In this document: in pieces, positions 1 to 5,739 of the stretch
Numbering within the stretch: position 1 is the first letter of the stretch
Layout of the letters: every line of letters begins with the position of its first letter
DNA from: an uncultured Lachnospiraceae bacterium
Lineage (GTDB): Bacteria > Bacillota > Clostridia > Lachnospirales > Lachnospiraceae
DNA length: 7,591 bases
Direction: 5' to 3'
Assembly: GCA_910585005.1 (NCBI GenBank)
Contig: CAJUCN010000046.1
Span: 1-7,591, forward strand
Position numbers and translations under genes: made by a program
Notes under the pieces: model-generated
What the model was told of the DNA's origin: nothing
The model's database searches: none
What the model saw: only the letters and a program-made list of their open reading frames with translations

Positions 1-2
1 AG

Positions 3-88
3 CGGAGTCGGAGGGATTCGAACCCTCGTGCCCCGGAGGGCAAACGCATTTCGAGTGCGCCCCGTTATGACCGCTTCGATACGACTCC
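3..88 (-). tRNA. tRNA-Ser, anticodon CGA
   Basis: Read on the minus strand, a complete class II tRNA cloverleaf can be drawn. The 7-bp acceptor stem is GGAGTCG/CGACTCC. The short D stem is TCG/CGG. The 5-bp anticodon stem GCGCA/TGCGT encloses the loop CTCGAAA, giving anticodon CGA (plus-strand 51-53), which reads the serine codon UCG. The long variable arm (TGCCC, loop TCCG, GGGCA) is diagnostic of Ser/Leu/Tyr tRNAs. The T arm is GAGGG-TTCGAAT-CCCTC. The discriminator base is G, as usual for tRNA-Ser. The following bases read CT, so the 3' CCA is not encoded and must be added by nucleotidyltransferase. The gene is transcribed away from the operon to its right, from its own promoter. Confidence 0.97.
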
Positions 89-102
89 TTGTGACCCTTC
101 CC

Positions 103-131
103 ATTATACTGTTTTCGTATTTACAAGTCAA
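103..131 (-). promoter_or_regulatory. Promoter of tRNA-Ser
   Basis: On the minus strand, a -35 box TTGACT (plus 126-131) and a perfect -10 box TATAAT (plus 103-108) are separated by exactly 17 bp. This is a near-consensus sigma-70/sigma-A promoter. The -10 box lies 14 bp upstream of the mature tRNA 5' end, so the precursor would carry only a very short 5' leader for RNase P to remove. It is divergent from the phosphofructokinase promoter; the two -35 boxes are 17 bp apart. Confidence 0.88.
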
Positions 132-148
132 TGATTTAAATTTCAAGG

Positions 149-177
149 TTGTAGATAAACTTTAAATTAGGTATAAT
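149..177 (+). promoter_or_regulatory. Promoter of the pfk-dnaX-ybaB-recR-galM operon
   Basis: A perfect -10 box TATAAT at 172-177 is preceded, with a 17-bp spacer, by TTGTAG at 149-154 (4 of 6 matches to TTGACA). The predicted transcription start is near 184. This leaves a 5' UTR of about 54 nt before the GTG start at 238. The flanks are A/T-rich, with an 8-bp direct repeat TTTAAATT at 135-142 and 161-168 that brackets the -35 box. No other convincing promoter was seen between this point and the end of galM, so it probably drives all five genes. Confidence 0.8.
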
Positions 178-221
178 AAAAAAGTACATGAATTGGCACG
201 GAATTTATTTCAAAGGGAAGT

Positions 222-228
222 AAGGAGG
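222..228 (+). promoter_or_regulatory. Ribosome binding site that sets the pfk start
   Basis: AAGGAGG at 222-228 is an almost perfect anti-16S match. It is 9 nt from the GTG at 238 and only 3 nt from the in-frame GTG at 232. The open frame extends further up to a TTG at 193, but that codon has no Shine-Dalgarno sequence and lies about 9 nt after the predicted transcription start. The site therefore supports 238 as the start, giving an N-terminus of MKRIGLLTSGGD, as expected for this family. Confidence 0.85.
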
Positions 229-237
229 AAAGTGACA

Positions 238-1311
238 GTGAAGAGAATTGGTTTGTTAACAAGCGGCGGCGATTGTCAGGCATTAAATGCAGCAATGAGG
301 GGCGTAGTCAAGTGTCTTACAAACAGCAAAGAGGATGTCGAGATCTATGGTTTCCTGGAAGGCTACAAAGGGCTGATTTATGGAAATTTCCGGATGCTTA
401 CAGGCAGGGATTTTTCCGGTATTCTTACCAAAGGCGGTACCATTCTCGGAAGCTCCCGAACTCCTTTTAAGACGATTAAGGATCCCGATGAGAACGGGCT
501 GGATAAAGTAGACGCAATGAAGCAGAATTTCTACAAACTCCGTTTAGACTGTCTGGTGATCCTGGGCGGAAACGGAACGCATAAGACGGCAAACCTTCTT
601 CGGGAAGAAGGGCTCAATGTGATTACACTGCCTAAGACCATAGACAATGATTTGTGGGGGACGGATATGACTTTTGGCTTCCAGAGTGCAGTGAATATTG
701 CGACTGATGCAATTGATTGTATTCATACCACAGCAGCATCCCACGGGAGAGTATTTATTGTAGAAGTTATGGGACACAAAGTGGGATGGCTTACATTAAA
801 TGCAGGTATGGCAGGAGGAGCGGATATCATTCTGATTCCAGAGATCCCTTATGATATTAAAAAGGTGGTAAACAAGATTGAAGAGCGTAACAGAAACGGC
901 AGCAGTTTTACCATTCTTGCCGTGGCGGAAGGGGCAATTTCCAAGGAGGATGCGAAATTGTCCAAGAAAGAATATAAAGAGAAAATGAAAAACTATAAGT
1001 ATCCTTCCGTTTCTTATGAAATTGCGGATCAGATCCAGAAGATGGCAGGATATGAGGTGCGGGTAACTGTTCCCGGACATACGCAAAGAGGCGGAAGCCC
1101 CTGCCCTTACGACAGGGTATTTGCCAGTCGTTTGGGCGCTGAGGCCGGGGAACTGATCCTGAAGGGTGAGTATGGGTTTATGGTAGGATATAAGAACCGG
1201 GAAGTGGTGAGAGTTCCCCTTGAGGAGGTTGCCGGCAAATTGAAGATGGTAGCCCCCGATGCATCCATTGTAAAAGAAGCAAAAATGTTGGGGATTAGTT
1301 TTGGTAATTAA
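238..1311 (+). CDS. pfkA: 6-phosphofructokinase, clade with GGNGT / PKTIDND motifs
   Basis: Phosphorylates fructose 6-phosphate to fructose 1,6-bisphosphate in the cytosol, the committed step of glycolysis. The protein has 357 residues from GTG 238; classical bacterial PfkA has about 320. Visible motifs are the nucleotide-binding loop LTSGGDCQALNAA (8-20), GGNGT (110-114), PKTIDND (132-138, catalytic Asp136), MGHKVGW (178-184) and the substrate-binding PGHTQRGGSP (279-288). In family knowledge, Gly versus Asp at E. coli position 104 and Gly versus Lys at 124 separate ATP from pyrophosphate enzymes. Here they are Gly113 and Lys133, the mixed pattern of ATP-using, non-allosteric clade III relatives such as actinobacterial Pfk. 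The residue before Gly113 is Asn, where E. coli has the Mg-binding Asp103. Phosphoryl donor is therefore likely ATP but not certain. First gene of the operon, 41 nt before dnaX with no terminator between. Family assignment is firm; donor is inference. Confidence 0.95.
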   Translation: MKRIGLLTSGGDCQALNAAMRGVVKCLTNSKEDVEIYGFLEGYKGLIYGNFRMLTGRDFSGILTKGGTILGSSRTPFKTIKDPDENGLDKVDAMKQNFYKLRLDCLVILGGNGTHKTANLLREEGLNVITLPKTIDNDLWGTDMTFGFQSAVNIATDAIDCIHTTAASHGRVFIVEVMGHKVGWLTLNAGMAGGADIILIPEIPYDIKKVVNKIEERNRNGSSFTILAVAEGAISKEDAKLSKKEYKEKMKNYKYPSVSYEIADQIQKMAGYEVRVTVPGHTQRGGSPCPYDRVFASRLGAEAGELILKGEYGFMVGYKNREVVRVPLEEVAGKLKMVAPDASIVKEAKMLGISFGN

Positions 1312-1352
1312 TAACAGGATGCCTTAGGGTGTCATGGAAGGATAGAGAGGAT

Positions 1353-2933
1353 ATGTCATATACAGCCCTTTACAGAAAATTCCGGCCTGCTGCATTTGAA
1401 GATGTGAAGGGACAGGACCATATAGTCACAACGCTGAAAAACCAAATGAAAGCCAACCGCATTGGCCACGCATATCTTTTTTGCGGAACCAGGGGAACCG
1501 GTAAGACCACCATAGCCAAGATCTTTGCAAAGGCGGTCAATTGTGAAAATCCTAAGGAGGGAAGCCCCTGCGGGGAATGTCCGTTATGTAAGGCAATTTC
1601 TGCGGGGGCAAGCATGAATGTTATTGAGATTGATGCCGCATCGAATAACGGTGTAGATAACATCCGTGAGATTGTGGATGAAGTGAATTATTCTCCGGCG
1701 GAAGGAAAATACAAGGTTTATATTATTGACGAGGTTCATATGCTTTCCATCGGTGCATTTAACGCACTTTTAAAGACGCTGGAGGAACCACCTTCTTATG
1801 TGATCTTTATTTTGGCGACCACGGAAGTGCATAAGATTCCTATCACCATCTTGTCCAGGTGTCAGAGGTATGATTTTAAGAGGATAACCATAGACACGAT
1901 AGCGGATCGTTTAAAGGAACTGACTCAAAAGGAACAGGTACAGATTGAGGAAAAGGCGGTCCGATATCTTGCCAAGACTGCTGACGGTTCCATGCGAGAC
2001 GCACTAAGCCTTCTGGATCAGTGCATCGCGTTTCATTTTGGGCAGGAACTTACCTATGATAAAGTACTGGATGTGCTGGGAGCAGTGGATACGCAGGTGT
2101 TCAGTAAAATGCTGCGTACCGTGCTGGAAGGAAATGTGACGGGCGCGATTGGGCTTTTGGAAGAGATAATCATGCAGGGCAGGGAACTGGTGCAGTTTAT
2201 TGCCGATCTTACATGGTATCTGCGGAATTTGCTTCTTGTGAAAACGGCTGATGGGATTGAGGATATTATTGACGTATCCACAGAAAATCTTGCCCGTCTT
2301 AAGGAAGAAGCACAGATGGCGGAAAATGATGTGATTATGCGTTATATCCGCGTCTTATCAGAACTTTCCGGTCAGATACGCTATGCTTCCCAAAAGAGGA
2401 TCCTGGTGGAGATGGGGCTGATAAAGCTTTGCCGTCCGTCCATGGAAACAGATACACAATCCCTGGCAGACAGAATCAGACAGCTTGAAGACAAGATAGA
2501 AAGGGGCAGTTTTATTACAGCGCCCATGTCCGGTTCGGGTGAAATAATGCCGGTGGAAGAACAGGAGAAAGCGGGGCAGGCGCCATTGCCGGCAGCGATA
2601 CCGGCCGATGTAGAGCAGGCTGTAGGCAGATGGGGGGCAATCGTAGGGCAGTGTCCCATGCCAATGAAAGGATACTTAAAAACAGCATATCCTAGTCTTG
2701 CAGGAGATGGAAGTATGCTGATCGTGGTGGAGGATGGGCTGCCATCGGATTATTTTAAAGAGACTTCCCATAAAGAAGAATTAGAAAAAATTCTTTCGGG
2801 TGCGGTGGGGAAAGAAATCAAGGTCACACTGCAAAGCGCCCAGCAAGGAAGAAATCCCAGGGATACCTTTCCTGACCTGACACAAGTGGTCAGCCAGGTG
2901 ATCAATATGGAAATAGAAGAGATGGAGGATTAA
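1353..2933 (+). CDS. dnaX: DNA polymerase III subunit tau (clamp loader ATPase)
   Basis: AAA+ ATPase of the clamp loader that loads the beta sliding clamp and links polymerases in the replisome. The start is placed at ATG 1353 because the family N-terminus MSYTALYRKFRP begins there; an in-frame GTG at 1329 would add eight untypical residues. In the 526-aa protein I see Walker A GTRGTGKT (45-52), the zinc-module cysteines C64, C73, C76 and C79, Walker B DEVH (126-129), sensor 1 and the SRC arginine-finger motif (168-170), and sensor 2 SMRDALSLLDQ (213-223, Arg215). A helical collar domain runs to about 360, then a coiled-coil-like stretch (368-385), a low-complexity Pro/Ala/Glu linker and a C-terminal domain near 425-495. 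Length is close to Firmicutes DnaX. No canonical A-AAA-AAG slippery site is seen, so there is no sign of a shorter gamma product. The Shine-Dalgarno is mediocre (GGAAGG 1336-1341, 11-nt spacing). It sits 1 nt before ybaB. Confidence 0.98.
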   Translation: MSYTALYRKFRPAAFEDVKGQDHIVTTLKNQMKANRIGHAYLFCGTRGTGKTTIAKIFAKAVNCENPKEGSPCGECPLCKAISAGASMNVIEIDAASNNGVDNIREIVDEVNYSPAEGKYKVYIIDEVHMLSIGAFNALLKTLEEPPSYVIFILATTEVHKIPITILSRCQRYDFKRITIDTIADRLKELTQKEQVQIEEKAVRYLAKTADGSMRDALSLLDQCIAFHFGQELTYDKVLDVLGAVDTQVFSKMLRTVLEGNVTGAIGLLEEIIMQGRELVQFIADLTWYLRNLLLVKTADGIEDIIDVSTENLARLKEEAQMAENDVIMRYIRVLSELSGQIRYASQKRILVEMGLIKLCRPSMETDTQSLADRIRQLEDKIERGSFITAPMSGSGEIMPVEEQEKAGQAPLPAAIPADVEQAVGRWGAIVGQCPMPMKGYLKTAYPSLAGDGSMLIVVEDGLPSDYFKETSHKEELEKILSGAVGKEIKVTLQSAQQGRNPRDTFPDLTQVVSQVINMEIEEMED

Positions 2934-2934
2934 A

Positions 2935-3285
2935 ATGGCAAAGCGCGGAGGATTTCCGGGGGGTATGCCCGGCAATATGAACAATCTGATGAAACAGGCG
3001 CAGAGAATGCAGCGTCAGATGGAGGAGAGCCAAAAGGAACTGGAAACGAAGGAGTTTACTGCGAAAGCAGGGGGCGGGGCGGTGGAAGTTACCGTCACTG
3101 GCAAGAAGGAGGTCACTAAGGTCAAACTTTCCCAGGAGGTGGTAGATCCTGACGACGTTGAAATGTTAGAGGATCTGGTTATGGCAGCAACCAATGAGGC
3201 CCTTCGCATGGCGGAGGAAGCAAATTCTGAGGTAATGGGCAAGATGGCAGGCGGATTAGGGCTGGGAGGAGGCCTTCCCTTCTGA
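2935..3285 (+). CDS. ybaB: YbaB/EbfC family nucleoid-associated protein
   Basis: Small dimeric DNA-binding protein of the YbaB/EbfC family, found beside dnaX and recR in very many bacteria; its exact role is still unclear. The 116 residues show a Gly/Met/Asn-rich N-terminus, a charged helix (residues 14-41, rich in Gln, Met, Glu and Lys), the family signature GGGAVEVTVTGKKEVTKVKL (46-65), then DPDDVEMLEDLVMAATNEAL (71-90) leading into the C-terminal helix. The tail is glycine-rich (GGLGLGGGLPF). The start is clear: GGAGG at 2924-2928, 6 nt before ATG 2935. The gene begins 1 nt after the dnaX stop, and its TGA overlaps the recR ATG by one base, so translation of all three is probably coupled. 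Confidence 0.96.
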   Translation: MAKRGGFPGGMPGNMNNLMKQAQRMQRQMEESQKELETKEFTAKAGGGAVEVTVTGKKEVTKVKLSQEVVDPDDVEMLEDLVMAATNEALRMAEEANSEVMGKMAGGLGLGGGLPF

Positions 3286-3881
3286 TGGACTTGTACAGCG
3301 TGCATATTAATAAGTTAATAGACGAGTTATCCGGTTTGCCGGGAATTGGCTCTAAGTCGGCGCAAAGGCTTGCTTTCCATCTGATCAATATGCCGAAGGA
3401 TAAAGTGAACAGGCTTGCAAAGACCATACTGGAAGCAAAGGAAAATGTCCGTTACTGCAAGGAGTGCTTTACACTGACAGACAGCGAGATATGTCCGGTA
3501 TGTGCAAACAGGAAACGGGATCATGGTACGATTATGGTAGTGGAAAACACCAGGGATCTTGCCGCTTACGAAAAAACGGGCAAGTATGAGGGCGTTTATC
3601 ATGTGCTTCAGGGCGCTATTTCTCCTATGTTGGGGATAGGGCCAAGTGATATCCGGTTGAAGGAGTTGATCGCCCGTCTTGAGAAAGACGTGTCAGAGGT
3701 GATCATAGCAACCAACTCCAGCCTTGAGGGAGAAACGACAGCTATGTATATCAGCAAGCTGATTAAACCGACAGGTATCAGAGTCACAAGGATTGCCAGC
3801 GGGGTTCCGGTGGGAGGAGACTTGGAATATATAGACGAAGTGACGCTCCTGCGGGCGTTAGAAGGCAGGACAGAATTATAA
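3285..3881 (+). CDS. recR: Recombination mediator RecR
   Basis: RecR acts with RecO (and RecF) to load RecA on SSB-coated single-stranded DNA during gap repair. The 198-residue length is typical. In order I see a helix-hairpin-helix LPGIGSKSAQRLAFHLI (18-34), a zinc finger with C58, C61, C70 and C73 (CKEC...CPVC), a Toprim domain opening with VVENTRDLAAYE (85-96), the conserved run around LEGETTAMYI (147-156), and the Walker-B-like end GVPVGGDLEYIDEVTL (173-188). The ATG overlaps the ybaB stop codon (TGATG). The nearest purine-rich site, GGGAGGAGG at 3264-3272, is 12 nt away, so start probably depends on re-initiation after ybaB. All key family residues look intact. Confidence 0.98.
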   Translation: MDLYSVHINKLIDELSGLPGIGSKSAQRLAFHLINMPKDKVNRLAKTILEAKENVRYCKECFTLTDSEICPVCANRKRDHGTIMVVENTRDLAAYEKTGKYEGVYHVLQGAISPMLGIGPSDIRLKELIARLEKDVSEVIIATNSSLEGETTAMYISKLIKPTGIRVTRIASGVPVGGDLEYIDEVTLLRALEGRTEL

Positions 3882-3896
3882 GATAAGGGGTAGAAT

Positions 3897-4931
3897 ATGA
3901 AAAAGGAATTGTTTGGAACAACAAAAGACGGAAAAGAGATCTATAGATATTGGCTGGAAAATTCCAAAGGGATGAAGGCGGCGGTCATAAATTTTGGCGC
4001 AGTTCTTGTGAACCTCTATGTTCCGGACCAAAAGGGGAATGTGGAGGACGTTGTGCTTGGTTATGACGACCTGGAGCCATATCTTCAAAATGGGAGTTTT
4101 TTTGGAGCTACCGTTGGGCCTAATGCAAACCGCATTGGAGGGGCAAGCTTTGAATTGGACGGAAAACGTTATCAACTGGATGTTAACGATGGGATGAATA
4201 ATCTTCATAGCCATATGGAACAGGGATACCATAAGAGAGTATGGGAAGCCAGGGAAGGAGACGAAAGCGTTACCTTTTTTATCAAAGATGCAGACGGAAC
4301 TATGGGATTCCCGGGAAATAAAGAAGTTTTCGTTACCTACACGGTCACTGAAGAGAATGAACTTAAGATCCGTTATCAGGCGGACAGTGACCAAAACACA
4401 ATTATAAATATGACGAACCATACATACTTCAATCTTGCAGGCCATGGAAATGGAAATATTTATGATCATATCCTTAAATTGGATGCATCCTGTTATACGC
4501 CAATCGTGAAAGGGGCGATCCCCACTGGTGAGATTGCTTCCGTTTTGGGTACGCCATTTGACTTTACCCAAGGGAAAAAGATTGGAGAGGAAATTGGCGC
4601 AGATGATGAGCAGCTAAGGATGACAGGCGGGTATGATCACAATTGGATCTTAGATGGGTACGATGGCACGGTCAGGAAATTTGCTGATGTGAAGGAACCG
4701 GTATCAGGACGGCATATGGAGGCTTATACGGATCTTCCGGGAGTACAGTTTTATGCGGGAAACAGCATTAAGAACCATCCGGGAAAAGAAAATGCGGTGT
4801 ATAGCGCTCGCAGTGGTTTGTGTTTGGAAACCCAGTATTATCCGGACACGGCAAATAAGCCACAGTTTCCTTCAGCGGTTTTCGGGCCGGAGAGAAAATA
4901 TGACAGTACCACGATTTACAAATTCAGTTAA
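3897..4931 (+). CDS. galM: Aldose 1-epimerase (galactose mutarotase)
   Basis: Interconverts alpha and beta anomers of glucose/galactose, feeding the Leloir pathway. The 344 residues match the usual GalM length. Aligning by motif to the well-studied Lactococcus lactis enzyme: Arg79 in NANRI, His104 in NNLHSH, the catalytic-acid His175 in TNHTYFNL, Asp247 in GYDHNW, and the catalytic-base Glu311 in GLCLETQYYPD. All catalytic positions are present. One deviation is LHSH at 103-106 where many family members have LHGG. No signal peptide, so cytosolic. Good Shine-Dalgarno AAGGGG (3885-3890), 6 nt from ATG 3897. It starts 15 nt after recR and no promoter is visible between, so it is probably the last gene of the operon even though it has no functional link to replication. 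It is followed by a strong hairpin. Confidence 0.96.
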   Translation: MKKELFGTTKDGKEIYRYWLENSKGMKAAVINFGAVLVNLYVPDQKGNVEDVVLGYDDLEPYLQNGSFFGATVGPNANRIGGASFELDGKRYQLDVNDGMNNLHSHMEQGYHKRVWEAREGDESVTFFIKDADGTMGFPGNKEVFVTYTVTEENELKIRYQADSDQNTIINMTNHTYFNLAGHGNGNIYDHILKLDASCYTPIVKGAIPTGEIASVLGTPFDFTQGKKIGEEIGADDEQLRMTGGYDHNWILDGYDGTVRKFADVKEPVSGRHMEAYTDLPGVQFYAGNSIKNHPGKENAVYSARSGLCLETQYYPDTANKPQFPSAVFGPERKYDSTTIYKFS

Positions 4932-4945
4932 GTGAAAGTTTTGGC

Positions 4946-4984
4946 TGCCTGGGAGATATAGGGGCGTCTCATATCTCTCAGGCA
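4946..4984 (+). terminator. Terminator-like hairpin after galM (no U-tract)
   Basis: The arms TGCCTGGGAGATAT (4946-4959) and ATATCTCTCAGGCA (4971-4984) form a 14-bp stem with one G-U pair around an 11-nt loop. It begins 14 nt after the galM stop. The 3' side continues AATTATCGTG, which has only scattered T residues, and the other strand has no T-run either. So this is either a weak intrinsic terminator, an mRNA 3'-end stabilising stem, or part of a larger structured region with the two hairpins that follow. The stem is certain; its role is inference. Confidence 0.55.
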
Positions 4985-4995
4985 ATTATCGTGTA

Positions 4996-5031
4996 CAGGC
5001 ATTATTTGACGATGGATTAAGAATCTGCCTG
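4996..5031 (+). other. Short inverted repeat CAGGCA/TGCCTG
   Basis: CAGGCA at 4996-5001 and TGCCTG at 5026-5031 could form a 6-bp stem around a 24-nt loop, with a small GATT/AATC inner stem (5015-5018 with 5022-5025). On its own this is weak. It gains weight because the same hexamer forms the base of the preceding hairpin, so the arms could exchange partners, and because the next hairpin starts at the very next base. Possible middle element of a structured leader. Confidence 0.3.
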
Positions 5032-5069
5032 CCCCCCATTTGTGTTAGACTGAAAGAAAATGGGTTGGG
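5032..5069 (+). promoter_or_regulatory. Inverted repeat at the 5' end of the membrane-gene operon, with possible extended -10
   Basis: CCCATTT (5035-5041) pairs with AAATGGG (5058-5064). CCC (5032-5034) can pair with GGG (5067-5069) across a 2-nt TT bulge, giving about 10 bp around a 16-nt loop that ends 13 nt before ATG 5083. The loop contains TGTTAGACT (5043-5051), which resembles an extended -10 promoter (TG, one base, then 4 of 6 matches to TATAAT); no matching -35 box is seen 16-18 bp upstream. Two readings are possible. One is an RNA hairpin that covers the G-rich ribosome-binding region in a transcript coming from galM. The other is a DNA palindrome flanking a promoter, as an operator would. 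Confidence 0.35.
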
Positions 5070-5082
5070 ATGGTAGATTTAA

Positions 5083-5700
5083 ATGAAAAAGCCGGAATTT
5101 ATCAAATGGACAGGTCATGCAAATGAACAAATCCGCGTTTATATTGAGGATTATGTGTACAGTTATTTGAGTGGGCTGCGTTCGGAAATAGATCTTCTGC
5201 CACTTAGGGCAGCGCTTTTTGGGCGTGTGGTCAAGAAAGATAATGTATGCAGCTATATGATCTACGGCGCGTGTTGTGTGGTCGAAGAATTGGAATGTGG
5301 AAGGAATGAGGAACAGGTCAGGAAAGATTTTTTTGAAGAATATGAACTGATCGGCTATGTCAATATTTGTAAAAGCGGGCAGACATTTCCGGGGAAAGAT
5401 AAGGGATATTTTATTTTTTATGAGTCTAATGAAGGAATGCAGAATTATTTGTCTTTTTGCTATGAAAGAAAAAAGAAAAAAGAAAGTAGAGAGAAAGGGC
5501 TTATGGTGCCAGGGGTCCCTTCAGGCATCTGGGCAGGAAAGGGACTGGGACATGCCAAAGATGCCCTTAAGCAGATCTTTATGTTTGTTTGCGTACTCAT
5601 TCTGGCAATGGCGGTATGTGCGGTTAATAGTTATGATGAGATGAGCGGTTTTGTTGAAATGACGGCCGAGGCAGCTTATATGCTGGAAACAGAAGGGTAA
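5083..5700 (+). CDS. Uncharacterised protein with one C-terminal membrane segment
   Basis: I do not recognise this 205-residue protein with confidence. Residues 1-128 look globular and cytosolic, with a helix near 18-32, then alternating strands including ALFGRVVKKDNVCSYMIYGAC (44-64) and ELIGYVNICKS (88-98). A very basic run (ERKKKKESREK, 128-138) follows, then a single hydrophobic segment IFMFVCVLILAMAVCAV (165-181) and an acidic tail of about 24 residues. Positive-inside reasoning puts the N-terminal domain in the cytosol and the tail outside. The strand order faintly recalls a JAB/MPN fold, but the HxH...D metal motif is missing, so no peptidase activity is implied. The upstream G-rich stretch is a poor Shine-Dalgarno, and a hairpin overlaps it. 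It lies 39 nt before the next membrane-protein gene and probably shares its transcript. Real gene: likely; function: unknown. Confidence 0.85.
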   Translation: MKKPEFIKWTGHANEQIRVYIEDYVYSYLSGLRSEIDLLPLRAALFGRVVKKDNVCSYMIYGACCVVEELECGRNEEQVRKDFFEEYELIGYVNICKSGQTFPGKDKGYFIFYESNEGMQNYLSFCYERKKKKESREKGLMVPGVPSGIWAGKGLGHAKDALKQIFMFVCVLILAMAVCAVNSYDEMSGFVEMTAEAAYMLETEG

Positions 5701-5739
5701 GTAATCGGATCGTGAAACGAAAGATTTGGAGATGGCAGT

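Noticed and set aside
193..237. N-terminal extension of phosphofructokinase from a TTG at 193
   Set aside because: It has no Shine-Dalgarno, lies almost at the predicted transcript start, and its 15 codons would contain the strong AAGGAGG site; family N-termini begin at MKRI.
89..237. Riboswitch, T-box or SRP RNA gene (expected near dnaX in Bacillus) in the left intergenic region
   Set aside because: The untranslated leader is only about 54 nt with no strong stem, and no space before dnaX is long enough for an SRP RNA gene.
1329..1352. Alternative GTG start of dnaX, eight codons upstream
   Set aside because: The conserved DnaX N-terminus MSYTALYRKFRP starts exactly at ATG 1353, and GTG 1329 has no suitable ribosome binding site.
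3876..4571. 231-codon open frame on the minus strand opposite galM
   Set aside because: Antisense shadow of a fully convincing galM gene; composition is not protein-like, no family motif, no ribosome binding site.
5006..5034. TTGACG at 5006-5011 as a -35 box for the membrane operon
   Set aside because: The position 17 bp downstream reads CTGCCC, not a -10 box, and the possible extended -10 at 5043-5051 is 34 bp away.
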